Made by a program: the position numbers and the translations under genes
The notes under the pieces: model-generated
Database searches by the model: none
Seen by the model: only the letters and a program-made list of their open reading frames with translations
What the model was told of the DNA's origin: nothing
Shown: piece after piece, positions 11,908 through 22,985 of the stretch
How positions within the stretch are numbered: position 1 is the first letter of the stretch
How the letters are laid out: each line of letters starts with the position of its first letter
Source: Cyathus striatus
Lineage: Eukaryota > Basidiomycota > Agaricomycetes > Agaricales > Nidulariaceae
Assembly (NCBI GenBank): GCA_025738555.1
Contig: JAOVFP010000022.1
Span: 1,302,001 to 1,366,000, forward strand
Direction of reading: 5' to 3'
DNA length: 64,000 nucleotides

Positions 11908-12092
11908 TTATATACCCCTACAAGAGAGTTATGTGAAGCGACAGACAGTATTTAGGCAGCATGACAGAGCTCGATGCATGGCGGGCGGTCTGTTGTTCAT
12001 CCTCGTCGTTGTTGGTGATGAGGACCACCACGAGAATTCCTATTTTCGCGGTCACTGCGCCCACGGTCGGTTACTAATGTGGTCACGTGACG
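11908..12092 (-). promoter_or_regulatory. Promoter of pirin copy 2: TATA box, CCACGGTCGGTTACTAA element, CACGTG
   Basis: On the plus strand TTATATACCCC lies at about 11908-11918, CCACGGTCGGTTACTAA at 12061-12077, and GGTCACGTGAC (an E-box-type palindrome) just upstream at about 12081-12091. Copies 3 and 4 repeat all three with the same spacing. Confidence 0.55.
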
Positions 12093-12332
12093 GTGTGTGT
12101 AAGTAAGATGGATTACGACCTTTCAATGTCATCATTATCGCAACTTTATCGTCCTTCTTAGCTTTGCTGACGAAGATGAACGTTCTATAATATTTACTCG
12201 AATCATCGCTTCTTTCCTGGATGTAACTGGCGCAGAGATTGACAAGAATGGACTGGAAAAATGCACCAAGGGTTACATAACCAATCCTCCATGACCAACT
12301 TCTCTCATCAGGAAAACACGTGGAACTTTAAG

Positions 12333-12660
12333 GTGTCTTTAGAGGTCTTTCAAAATACACAAAAGACGAAAAGTACTCATATAGATGCTAAAGTGCAAAG
12401 ACATTGACATCCCTCCAATGCTAGGTCAATTTTCTTTAAAAGCAGCAGATGTCTTTTAAGGTATTTCTGTCTTTCCAAATACTGTGAAAGACATCAGCAA
12501 TTTTAGATGTTCTCTGCTTTGATTATATACGTATGGCTTTCTCTTGTACAAGATACAGAGAAATAAAACATATTATTGTGGGGTGCTACATCCAAAACAC
12601 TATGTATGGTTTACCAACAGTGAAATATTGACTTTATCTCAACTCTCACTCCACCACCAC
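12333..12660 (-). repeat. Right arm of the diverged inverted repeat
   Basis: The reverse complement aligns block by block with 3845-4195. It lies within the part of unit A that units B and C lack, so it probably arrived with, or was left by, a mobile-element insertion after the pirin duplications or was lost from the other units. Confidence 0.7.
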
Positions 12661-14066
12661 TAGCCCTTTCATCGACATTCATTACCTGTAGCTCTCGTAT
12701 AACCTTGGAGCATATTCAAAACCATTCCAAACGTTGTTCAAATCACTTGTCCTAAATGTACAACTCTGAAGTCCAGTGCGCGCCTTAAAATAAATGTTGA
12801 ACACATACCACATACCGTATCTTCCGTACATCATCAGTCTTCCAACCCTTACGACAAGCACCCACATTGAAAGCCGACATCTGGGTAAGGATATTAGCAA
12901 GAAAGAGTGATCTATAAAAAAGAGTGACCTGAACAACGACAACACAGCATGGCATGGCGTTGGAAGCATGTAGTGAGGAAGATACAGGAATCATACAGAG
13001 TTCACGCTGAGACAGCCAAGATGAATGAGAAAGAAGCCCATCAGATACCGCTGCAGAGTTAGAAAACAGTCAAATGAGGCAGCTTGTTGCGACAGAAGTG
13101 AACACAGAAGCAGCCAGAGAATTCATCAGGCTGATGAATCAAATGGTCAACACGTCGTAGAATTAGGAAGCCCTCTGGAGACTACTACTCATACTTCCGC
13201 TCTTAGCTTAAGAATCCACCCAGACTTCATTGGAATTCACCTGCATGGCTTGCTGATCTGCACTCAGAGCTTTCTACTTCAAATCACTGACGGCCTCGTG
13301 GTTTACTAGTAGAATGCTTGTACTTATGTTAGTATTCGCAGGAATAAACTGTAGAGCTAAAAACTGCAGGCCCAGGCTTTGTGTTGTCTCTGTTGATCGA
13401 TTTTACGATCCTGGAAAAATGGTGAGACAGATATTGCGAAAGTGACGATTCTCCAAGTTACTTCCGCCTTGCTGAAAATCTGTGGGCGTTATGTAGTAAC
13501 TTGAACGCAATTCTTCCAACTTCAAGAGCCCGAGTCTTGTCTAACGGATGAACCGATGACCATCTACAGTCGTATCTTAGAACCATTCACTGGGATGTCC
13601 GGGCTATAACGAAAAAGTGTCCACGCCTAGATTTTTGAGCTTCGGTTTGTGTGTAGCAAACGACTCACAAATTGCAATTGACTAAAAACAAGTACTGCCG
13701 GAACTTGCGTAACAATTCTGCGTTAGTTATTTTTACTGTGCGGCGCTCTCCATCTGCACCACGTCCACACTATACAGTTGAGCATGTACACTTTATCGAG
13801 AGACAGTGTAAATATAACATTATGGTCGTCCTTGAAGTCGAACGAATGATAGGATTTGTTAAATGGCATGTCTTTGAAAGTGTAGGCGTAATACATTATA
13901 ATTAACTCTCTGTTTGTATACTATTACCGGTAGTACACGCGGTTCATGTGACTTTGCAACTTGTGAACGCGCGAAAGCTAGGTTCGATTCCCAGGTAGAG
14001 AAACGTATCTCTTGCGTAGCGTTATTTTTGTTTCGTGTGAATGGTGTTGGTATGTATAGATTTATA

Positions 14067-15243
14067 AAGATATAAGGCCGGCAAGCGGCATCGCCCACTA
14101 CCTTACAGTATTATGAGGATGAGTGAAAATGGTATTGTGACGGATATGGCGGTTGGGGGAGTGGGCTGTGGAACAAATGGTATACTTGTATGGATGTATG
14201 TGGTACTTATAGGACAGCACCATTGTCAGCTAAGCGAATACAACTCGAATGCATATCCTTACACAAAATGAACCCCATTTAAATGACCTGTGTACTGTGG
14301 CTGTGTGTAAATCATGATTAATTCCACACACGGCTACTTGAACAAAAATTTCTCCTATATTCCGAATATTAACTGTGCAACACCTCATGCACACTTCTGT
14401 CCATCCCCAACACTCCTGCCGCCCGTGCCCGTAGATGGAACTCATCAATATCCCACAACACTAAACTAGGCACAATGGGAGATAGTGACGGTGAGTGTGG
14501 GTGGAGATGGTGGTGGTTGGTGGATTATACAGGTGATGAACTTGGGTGGCGGGAGAGGATAAAGAAGAGAAAGGCTTTAATTCTCGCAAAGTGAAGTTGA
14601 CTCTGTTTGTCCGAGGGACTAATCCAACAAGATTAGATCAAATAAACGAAGCCCGAAAGCAAATAGTTACTGAGTTAGAACACGGTGGAAGCGATGGTAT
14701 AATAGAGAATGAGAGTCAGGTATCATATTCCACATTACCTCCTCCGCATTCTTGATGCAGAGTGAAACAGAACAACAAGTTTACCTCTCGTTTCCTTCGC
14801 TGGTGGTGAGACCAGAGAGCATTGGGCATTATTTTAGTGCACATTGGTAAGTTGGTTGGTCTGAAATGTCAAACCCGGACTGGAAATAAGGAGAGACCTG
14901 AGGGGCAGAACTGGAGTCGAAAGTCGGAGCTTCAGTTTAGTGTGAAATAGGGACATTGAATATCCTTTTTTCTGGGAGTGGTGGTTTTGAATGAGCGTGG
15001 TCTATTAGGACGATGTATAAATGAAAAATAAAACGAGGGACAAAAGAGAGAATGAGCCGGAAACTGAAAACGAGAGGGGATTAAGAGGGGATGATGATAA
15101 TGGAGACGAGTCAACATGTCATCGGTCACAGATCGTCACAGGGCTCCAGCCAATCAGACTCAGATCTCGTTCAAGATCCTGAAATCGCCTTATAAGGAAA
15201 TCGAGACCACCCTATAACCCAACTACCTTAAAAGGTAGTGGGA
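14067..15243. mobile_element. About 1.18-kb insertion present only in unit A
   Basis: Units B (near 19870) and C (near 24287) run straight from a GATTTATA-like word into TATGCGCGAA. Unit A has about 1.18 kb between these two words, with TA at both junctions. Near its ends lie the inverted words CCCACTACCTT (14094-14104) and AAGGTAGTGGG (15232-15242). No transposase is visible, so a non-autonomous DNA transposon is the simplest reading; loss from B and C is the alternative. Confidence 0.5.
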
Positions 15244-15419
15244 ATATGCGCGAAATTAGTGTTCGACAGAGTCCAGACAGAGAGCGTAGTATATTGTTCG
15301 TAGTAATTTTTCATATTGAACTTTGGAAGGTTTACTAAAGTTAGTACATTTTCCGCCCAACAACAGGAAAGTTTGAAGTGTAAGAATTGAAATTCTACAT
15401 CATCTTTAACTGTGTAAGC

Positions 15420-15524
15420 TCTTTGTTCGTACATCGGTTAGTACACGCGCTTGTCATTACACAACGAGAGCTAGGGCCCAAGGGATATAAGCGCGAAAGC
15501 TGGGTTCGACTCCCAGACAGAGAG
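15420..15524 (+). tRNA. tRNA-Asp(GTC)-like sequence with intron (gene or tRNA-derived repeat)
   Basis: It folds as a tRNA. Acceptor TCTTTGT pairs with ACAGAGA (one G-T), G is in the discriminator place, the D-arm is GTAC...GTAC around a GG-bearing loop, and anticodon stem CGCGC pairs with GCGCG with loop TTGTCA (anticodon GTC). The T-arm is CTGGG-TTCGACT-CCCAG. An intron of about 33 nt (15457-15489) sits at the canonical place after position 37. Equivalent copies exist in units B and C, and decayed relatives are common, so a SINE-like origin is as likely as a working gene. Confidence 0.5.
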
Positions 15525-16431
15525 CATGCCAAGCTTCGAACATTTTTTATAGGGGAATTTATTGGGGGTTTATTTCGATTTCTGAGTAACTTCGGTGATA
15601 TTTTGAAGTGCCTGGGTGGCTATGCACAGGGATTTACACTTATGATATCTTTTACTACTTATTTTACCACTTGGACTCGGTTGAACGCTTCACTCAGGTT
15701 TTTAAATACAATAGAATTTACTGAACACATGTCTATTATACACACCTTCAGAATTCACCAATTGGAAGTACGTTTCCCCTTATGCTCTATGTACTCGAAG
15801 TCTCGAACCCAGCTTTTCTTGATATAAATGAAATTTATCATCCACACTATGGACAAATGCGTATAATATTCAACTCTACTAACAGAGAGCTAGAAGTACA
15901 TGAACTGATCTACTCTAGACTAGCTTGGTCAATAAAACGACTGACACTGATACACAATTTCGTAGCGCTTTCATCGCATTCAATGCATGGTACTTACTGG
16001 TACAAATTACACAATCTGCGTGCAGTGGCCGAAAAGTACATACCACACTTACCATAAAGCCACCGTTGCATGAACTTTAGGAATATAAACTGTGACCACT
16101 CTACAAAACATGGAGATAATTATGAAATTTATTCACAAAGTTTTTGTTGAGCATAGAAAACTAAAAGTCAAAATCGAGCAGCTGAAAGACACTAAAGGTA
16201 TCTGTGTCATGTGGGAGTCGAGCCCATCTTTAACGTGTAATCGCAGTTACTGATACGCTAACAAAGATTTTAAAACTACAACTCGCACATGCAACATGGT
16301 AGAAAAAGCCTTTTACAATTTTGTACTTATAGATCTTTACAAAGCTCCACCACCGTCCTCGAGAAGGTACTTGCTCCCGACACAATCCCGACATGTTCAT
16401 ATTAAAGTAAAACAACTGCTAGCACCCCCTA

Positions 16432-16535
16432 CTCTCTGTCTGGGAGTCGAACCCAGCTTTCACGCATTAAACTGCGCTCGTATATTATAATTACAGCAAT
16501 TTAAGCGTATGCATTAACCAAAATACTAACAGAGA
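16432..16535 (-). tRNA. tRNA-like sequence, decayed member of the Asp-like family
   Basis: On the minus strand the acceptor TCTCTGT/ACAGAGA and the T-arm CTGGG-TTCGACT-CCCAG are perfect. The D-arm and anticodon region have drifted: the loop no longer reads GTC. It is probably a pseudogene or repeat copy; its counterparts are at 21081-21184 and 26626-26727. Confidence 0.4.
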
Positions 16536-16946
16536 ACTTAAAAACTGCAATCAACATGTCCTATATAGTATATTTACACATGAGCACATCTATGTAGTCG
16601 TAAAAGTGCAATAAGTTATGTTTATGTAAACTGCAGTTGGGTTTGTACAATGCGAACTAAACATTGGCCTAGAGTGGAACCATATCTTGGTGGGTGTCTA
16701 TCCGGGCTCTGTGCAGAAGCCGAATCCTGTTATTGTCACCAATAATATTTCTTTGCCTATCACCATTGCAGACTCCCCGAGTCGTTCAAGTATATTTCAT
16801 TCTGCCGGTACTTTGCATTTGGTTAGTTAACTTATGGAGTTTAGATTATTGGATTAAGTATATGAATACACCTATTAATATAGAAATAACTCTGGTTAAC
16901 GACAAGATGTCCATCGAACTGCTGCTTAGCACTCGGCACTCAACAT

Positions 16947-18260
16947 CTACTCCAAATCAAAAACCAGCACCTCCGCCCTCCTCTCCCCCACATTCCCAAC
17001 CTTCACCGTTCCCCCAGAAGTGCCAACGAAGACATACGTCCCATCACCCTCCCTTAACTCTACTTCCCCTTCTCCATCAGCATCACTGATCCTCACAGTT
17101 GCTCCAGAAGCAGGACCAGTCTTATACCCACTAGTCTGAATAACATGCACGAAAGTCTTCGATCCCTTCAAAGGCCTGTCGAGCACCGTCCCAGGAGACA
17201 CAATCCCAGCATACATCGTCAAAGCACTCTGCACCGGCGCAGCTCCCCCTTCCTCTCTCTCATCACTAACCCCCTCTGATCCATACGGAGCAACCACCTT
17301 CGCCCATTTATCCATCTTCTCCTCGTCAGTGAACCGGCGGGTGTAGTATTTAGGTTGGAGGGAGGATTTCCAGGGTTTAGCCCAAATTTGGAGGAAGTGG
17401 ACGGGGGAGGAGCCGTGTGCTTTTTCGGAGTGGGATATTCCGGTTCCGGCGGATGTTAGTTGGAGTGTTCCGCGCGGGAGGTGTTCGATGTTTCCTAAGG
17501 AGTCTTTACTAGGGTTTGGTTAGTACGGGTTGAAGGTAAGAATCGAGAGACGGGGAAAGAGAAGGAAAGAGAAAGGAAGGAATCAAGGGAGGGGAAAAGT
17601 ATCGAGGAAGAAGGTGAGCAACGAGTAAAAGGGAGATTTATGAGTATAGGTGAGTAGAATGGGATTGGTGAGGGGTGCGAGGAGGGGCTGGGGAACAAAG
17701 TGGAGAGAACAGTGGGAGGAAAGGGGAGCTCGACGAAATGGCAAAGGGAAGGAGTAAGAGGGGGAAAAGGTGATGGGTATCATAAAGCAAAAGGGAAAAG
17801 GTCGGGAAACGAAAGGGTGGAATGGAGGGAATGGTTACGCGACGGGGAAGAGGCACGGCATGCCAGCAAAATGACGGTGGCCGAGGGAAATGAGGGAACG
17901 AGAGCGAAGAAAAAGACGGCGAAGGGCCCGAACGAAGGTAAAAAAAGAAGTTAGAAGAAAAAACTCACTGCTCCAGCGCGCCCTCAACAACATACGAGAA
18001 AATCTCGTATTCCCTATGCGAGTGCGTGTCGAACCCTGTATACGCATCGACGCGGTCCTCGTTAAGAACACGAAGGGGCCCGAAGGATTCGTGGTTTTTG
18101 TCAAAGTATCTGTGCGCGTTATCAGTTAGAACTTAAAGGAGTATAAAGAGAGGGGAAGAACGTACCCAGCAAACGAGAATGTATGGAAAGTCTTCAACCA
18201 CCCATGGTAAGCGTGTCCACGATCCTCACTGCGGCGGGGTACAAATTTGATATTTGACAT
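16947..18260 (-). CDS. Pirin-family protein, copy 3
   Basis: Exons 18260-18166, 18109-17969 and 17508-16947 (95/141/562 nt) give 265 residues with no frame break. The protein starts MSNIKFVPRRSEDRGHAYHG. It keeps both cupin ligand pairs (THSH in exon 2 and ISHSE in exon 3) and ends EVLVFDLE. The second splice restores the His codon of LEHKDSLGN, here as CAT rather than CAC because the acceptor is TAG followed by T. Intron 2 is 460 nt, nearly the same as the broken copy 2, which marks copies 2 and 3 as the most recent duplicates or as gene-converted. Fe-dependent oxidoreductase or nuclear cofactor roles are family knowledge only. Confidence 0.93.
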
Positions 18261-18379
18261 CTTTGCGTTGGTTGGAGTTGACAAGGTAGTAGAGGTCGCT
18301 TTTTGAAGTATCCTTTGTGTGGTAGCGAATCGAGTAAAAGAAAACAGTTTAATGATCCAAAATCAGTGGAAAGAACAAG

Positions 18380-18566
18380 GCTTATATACCCCTACACGAG
18401 AGTGATGTGAAGGAATAGGCAGTATTTGGAAAGTATGACAGAGCTGGATACATGGCGGGCGGTTTGTTGTTCATCCTCGTCGTTGTTGGCAATACGGACA
18501 TGACAAGAATTCCTATTTTTGCGGTCGTTGTGCCCACGGTCGGTTACTAATATGGTCACGTGAGGA
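18380..18566 (-). promoter_or_regulatory. Promoter of pirin copy 3: TATA box, CCACGGTCGGTTACTAA element, CACGTG
   Basis: TTATATACCCC lies at about 18382-18392, CCACGGTCGGTTACTAA at 18534-18550 and GGTCACGTGAG at about 18554-18564 (plus-strand reading), the same order as in copies 2 and 4. Confidence 0.55.
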
Positions 18567-20047
18567 TATGTGTAGGTGAGATGGATTACGGCTTTTCGTT
18601 TCATCATCTCAACTTTATCGTCTTTTTTGCCTTGCTGATGTACGCTCTTTATCAGCGTTCCTTACTCGAACCTTCGCATTTTTTCTACATGTAACTGGCG
18701 CAGGAATGGACAAGAATGGACTGGAAAGAATGCAGACCGAAGGTTGACCGAGGGCTACATAACTCATGCCAGAATAATAAGTTTGGAGGATGCTGTATCT
18801 AACCAAATACTCCTTGATCATCATGCATATTTACGCATCAATTTCAATAAACTTCTCATTCCCGGATTTGGGGGGCACCTCACAAGATATGACAGCCAGC
18901 TCAATCAACTAGTCACTAGTAACTGTCGCAGCAGCGGCTGTTCCACAGGCTTACCTCGTTAAATTCAGCCTCGTGGCTTACTAGTAGAATGCTCGTACTT
19001 ATGTGAGCAGTACTCGCAGGAATGGACTGTAGAGCTAAAAATTGCAAGCCCAGGCATTGTATTGTCCTTTGATCAATTTTACGATCTTGAAAAAATGGCG
19101 AGACGGATATTGCGAAAGTGACGATTGTTCTTACCCCTGCCCTTAGCATAACCTGCAAGGCTGCAACTTGAATGTGCATGGAGTCAATTCCGATGAACTC
19201 CGTTTCTATTTCTGATGTACGCTTTTAATCAGCGTTATTTAAATTTTTCATACTTTATATAGGTGCAAGTTTTATCGTACAACAAACGCAATTACGTACT
19301 TGGAGAGCTGAAAATTTGTGGGCTTTATGTAGTAACTTGAACGCAATTCTTCCACTCTTCAAGAGTCCGAGTCTTGTCTAATGGATGAATCGATGACTAT
19401 CTACAATCATATCTTAGAACCATTCACTTGGAGGTCCGGGCTATAACGAAAAGTGGTCCACACCTAGATTTTTGAGCTTTCGGTTTGTGTGCAACAAACG
19501 ACTCACAAATTGACTAAAAGCAAGTGCTGCCGGAACTTGCGTTATGGGTTGTTATTTTTATTGTGCGGCGTTCTCCTCCTACACCACGTCCCCACTATAC
19601 AGTTATACGTGTACACTCTATCGAGAAACAGTGTAAATATAACGTTATGGTCGTCCTTGAAGTTGAACGAATGATAGAATTTGTTAAATGGCATGTCTTT
19701 GAAAGTGTAGGCGTACTATATTATAATTAACTCTCTGTTCATATACCGGTAGTACACGCGGTTCATGTGACTTTGCAAACTTGTGAACGCGCGAAAGCTG
19801 GGTTCAATTCCCAGGCAGAGAGATGATCCTCTGCTGTGATATTATTTTTGTTTCGTGTGAATGGTGATTTATATGCGCGAAATTAGTGTTCGACAGAATC
19901 CAGACAGCGAGTGTAGTATATTGTTCGTAGTCATTTCCCATATTCAACTTTGGAAGGTTCACTATAGATAATAGTACCCCGTCTTTCTGCTCAACACCGG
20001 GAAAGTTTGAAGTGTATAGATCATACATCATCTTTAACTGTGTAAGC

Positions 20048-20156
20048 TCTTTGTTCGTATATCGGTTAGTACACGCGCTTGTCATTGAGAAACGATCGCT
20101 AAAGCCCAAGAGATATAAGTAAGCGCGAAAGCTGGGTTCGACTCCCAGACAGAGAG
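20048..20156 (+). tRNA. tRNA-Asp(GTC)-like sequence with intron, unit B copy
   Basis: It has the same fold as the copy at 15420: acceptor TCTTTGT/ACAGAGA, D-arm GTAT...GTAC, anticodon stem CGCGC/GCGCG, loop TTGTCA, T-arm CTGGG/CCCAG. The intron differs in sequence and is a few bases longer than in unit A, while the stems are unchanged. Confidence 0.5.
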
Positions 20157-21080
20157 CATGCTGAAGTTCGAACATTTTTTGTAGGGGAATTTATTGGGGA
20201 CTCATTTCGATTTCTGAGTAACATCGGTGATATTTTGAAGTGCCTGGGTGGTCATGCAGAGGAATTTAAACTTATGATATCTTTTACTACTTATTTTATC
20301 ACTTGGACTCGGTTGACCGTTTCACTCAGATTTTTAAATACAATAAAATTTACTGAACACATGTCTATTATACAGTGTACACTTTCAGAATTTACCAAGT
20401 AAAAGTACGTTTCCGACAAGTTTGCAATGTACATCATTTGTGCGTTTCCCCTTATGCTCTTTGTACTCGAAGTCTCAAACCTGGCTTTTCCTTGACACTA
20501 TTGACAGGCGCGTGTAATATTCAACTCCACTAACAGAGAGCTAGAAGTACATAAACTGATCTACTCTAGATTAGCTTGGTCAACAAAACGACTGATACTG
20601 ATACACAATTTCGTAGCGCTTTCATCACATTCAATGCATGGTACTTACTGGTATAAATTGCACAATCTGCGTGCAGTGGCCGAAAAGTACATGCTACACT
20701 TACCGTAAAGCCATCGTTGCATGAACTTCAGGAATATAAACTATGACCACTCCACAAAACATGGAGATACCTATGAAATTTATTCACGAGGTTTTTGTTG
20801 AGCATGGAAAACTAAAGTCAAAATCGAGCAGCTGAAAGACACTAAAGGTATCTGTGTCATGTGGGAGTCGAGCCCATCTTTAACGTGTAATCGCAGTTAC
20901 TGATACACTAACAGAGATTTTAAAACTACAGCTCGCACAGCCACATAGTAGAAAAAGCCTTTTACAATTTTGTACTTATACATCTTTACAAAGCTCCACC
21001 ACCGTCCTCGAGAAGGTACTTGCTCCCGACACAATCCCGACATGCTCATATTAAAGTAAAACAACTGCTACCTATTCATA

Positions 21081-21184
21081 CTCTCTGTCTGGGAGTTGAA
21101 CCCAGCTTTCACGCGTTAAACTGCGCTCGTATATTATAATTACAGCAATTTAAGCGTATGCATTAACCGAAATACTAACAGAGA
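21081..21184 (-). tRNA. tRNA-like sequence, decayed, unit B copy
   Basis: Counterpart of 16432-16535. Acceptor stem and T-arm survive (one change in the T-loop, TTCAACT); the anticodon is not GTC. Confidence 0.35.
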
Positions 21185-21564
21185 ACTTGAAAAACTGTAA
21201 ATAACATGTCCTATATAGTATATTTACATGTGAACGCATCTATGTAGTCGTAAAAGTGCGGTAAGTTATGTTTATGTAAACTGCAATTGGGCTTGTACAA
21301 TGCGAATTAAACACTGGCCTAGAGTGGAATCATATCTCAGTGGCTGTCAATCTGGGCTCTGTGCAGAGGCCGAATCCTGTTATTGTCACCTCAATGATAT
21401 TTCTTTACCTTTCACCATTGCAGACTTCCCGACTCATTCAAGTATATTTCGTTCAAGTTTAGATTATTGGATTAAGTATATGAATACACGTATTAATATA
21501 GAAATAACTCTAATTAACGACAAGATGTCCATCGAATTGCTGCTCAGCACTCAGCACTCAACAT

Positions 21565-22667
21565 CTACTCCAAATCAAAAACCAGCACCTCCGCCCTCCT
21601 CTCCCCCACATTCCCAACCTTCACCGTTCCCCCAGAAGCACCAACGAAGACATACGCCCCATCGCCCTCTCTCAACTCCACTTCCCCCTCTCCATCAGCA
21701 TCACTGATCTTCACAATTGCACCAGACGCAGGACCAGTTTTATACCCACTAGTCTGAACAACATGCACGAAAGCCTTCGATCCCTTCAAAGGCCTATCGA
21801 GCACCGTCCCAGGAGACACAATCCCAGCATACATCGTCAAAGCACTCTGCACCGGTGCAGCTCCCCCCCCTTCTCTCTCCTCACTAACCCCCTCTGATCC
21901 ATACGGAGCAACCACCTTCGCCCATTTATCCGTCTTCTCTTCGTCGGTGAAGCGGCGGGTGTAGTATCTAGGTTGGAGAGAGGATTTCCAGGGTTTAGCC
22001 CAGATTTGGAGGAAGTGCACGGGGGAGGAGCCGTGTGCTTTTTCGGAGTGGGATATTCCGGTTCCGGCTGATGTTAGTTGGAGGGTGCCGCGGGGGAGGT
22101 GTTCGATGTTTCCTAGGGAGTCTTTGCTAGGGTTTGGTTAGTATGAATTAAAGACGAGAGAGGAGGACGGGAGAAGGGAAGGGAACAAGAAAGAGGGACG
22201 GCATCGAGGAAAGAGGCAGGGACAGAAGGGAAGAGGAACGAGAAAGAAAGAGAGGATGACGAAGGGCAATGAGAAAGAGAGAGGATGATGAGAGGGCAGA
22301 AATCACGAATGAAAGGGGTATTTAGGGTAACGAAAAAGGGCAACGAAGAAGGTAAAAGAGAAATAAGAAAGACTTACTGCTCCAGTGCTCCCTCAACAAC
22401 ATACGAGAAAATCTCGTACTCCCTATGCGAGTGCGTGTCGAACCCTGTATACGCATCGACGCGATCCTCGTTAAGAACACGAAGGGGTCCGAAGGATTCG
22501 TGATTCTTGTCGAAGTATCTGTGTGTGTCGTTAGGAAGAGTTTCAAAAAAGAGTAGGAGGAAGGGAACGCACCCAGCAAATGAGAATGTATGAAAGGTCT
22601 TCAACCACCCATGATAGGCGTGTCCACGATCTTCGCTGAGGCGGGGTACAAATTTCAGAGCTGACAT
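21565..22667 (-). CDS. Pirin-family protein, copy 4
   Basis: Exons 22667-22573, 22518-22378 and 22126-21565 (95/141/562 nt) give 265 residues, intact. It starts MSALKFVPRLSEDRGHAYHG; an upstream in-frame ATG at 22706 would add 13 residues, but the other copies support 22667. Ligand positions: H61, H63, H105 and E107. The second cupin reads TMYAGIVSPGTVLDRPLKG and ends VGERRAEVLVFDLE. Intron 2 is 251 nt, between the short intron of copy 1 and the 460-nt introns of copies 2 and 3. Confidence 0.93.
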
Positions 22668-22801
22668 TGTTGTTCTAGTTTCCGGTATAGACAAAGTATG
22701 CAACAAGGTTTTCGTTTGAGAGGCTTTAAGTATCCTTTGCGTAGTAGCGAATCGAGTAAAAGCAGACAGTTTGATGATCTCAAATCAGCCTAAGAACAAG
22801 G

Positions 22802-22985
22802 CTTATATACCCCTACAAGGAAGCGCTGTGAAGGAATAGGAAGGATTTGGACAGTATGACAGAGCTGGATGCATGGTGGGCGGTTTGTTGTTCATCCTCG
22901 TCGTTGTTGGCGATGCGGATATGACAAGAATTCCTATTTTCGCAGCCGTTGTGCTCACGGTTGGTTACTAATGTGATCACGTGAA
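22802..22985 (-). promoter_or_regulatory. Promoter of pirin copy 4: TATA box, upstream element, CACGTG
   Basis: TTATATACCCC lies at about 22803-22813, TCACGGTTGGTTACTAA (two changes from the other copies) at 22955-22971, and GATCACGTGAAG at about 22975-22986, plus-strand reading. Confidence 0.5.

Larger units (their letters stand above)
10449..16946. repeat. Tandem segmental duplication, unit A
   Basis: This unit runs from the pirin copy 2 stop to just before the copy 3 stop. It shares its promoter block (11760-12285) and most of 13150-16946 with units B (16947-21564) and C (21565-27053). It alone carries extra DNA at about 12290-13130 (which includes the right inverted-repeat arm) and at about 14067-15243. 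Typical identity, judged by eye over aligned blocks, is high but with many small indels. Confidence 0.8.
11759..16946. other. Long non-coding spacer upstream of pirin copy 2
   Basis: Apart from the promoter, the inserted pieces and the tRNA-like copies noted separately, I find no ORF with coding character. Further weak tRNA-like T-arm sequences occur near 13970-14003 and, inverted, near 15785-15895 and 16210-16270. Confidence 0.6.
16947..21564. repeat. Tandem segmental duplication, unit B
   Basis: Holds pirin copy 3, its promoter block (18261-18745), and a spacer from about 18960 that matches unit A from about 13290 and unit C from about 23350. It is the shortest unit because it lacks both unit-A insertions and the internal duplication of unit C. 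Confidence 0.8.
18261..21564. other. Non-coding spacer upstream of pirin copy 3
   Basis: Nothing beyond the promoter and tRNA-like sequences. Other weak copies lie near 19729-19822 (plus) and 20867-20925 (minus). Confidence 0.6.

Noticed and set aside
11014..11950. Several overlapping open frames in and around pirin copy 2 introns (and the same at 17495-18130 and 22113-22580)
   Set aside because: They are by-products of the polypyrimidine intron 2 and of antisense reading of pirin exons; the spliced pirin model explains the conserved parts.
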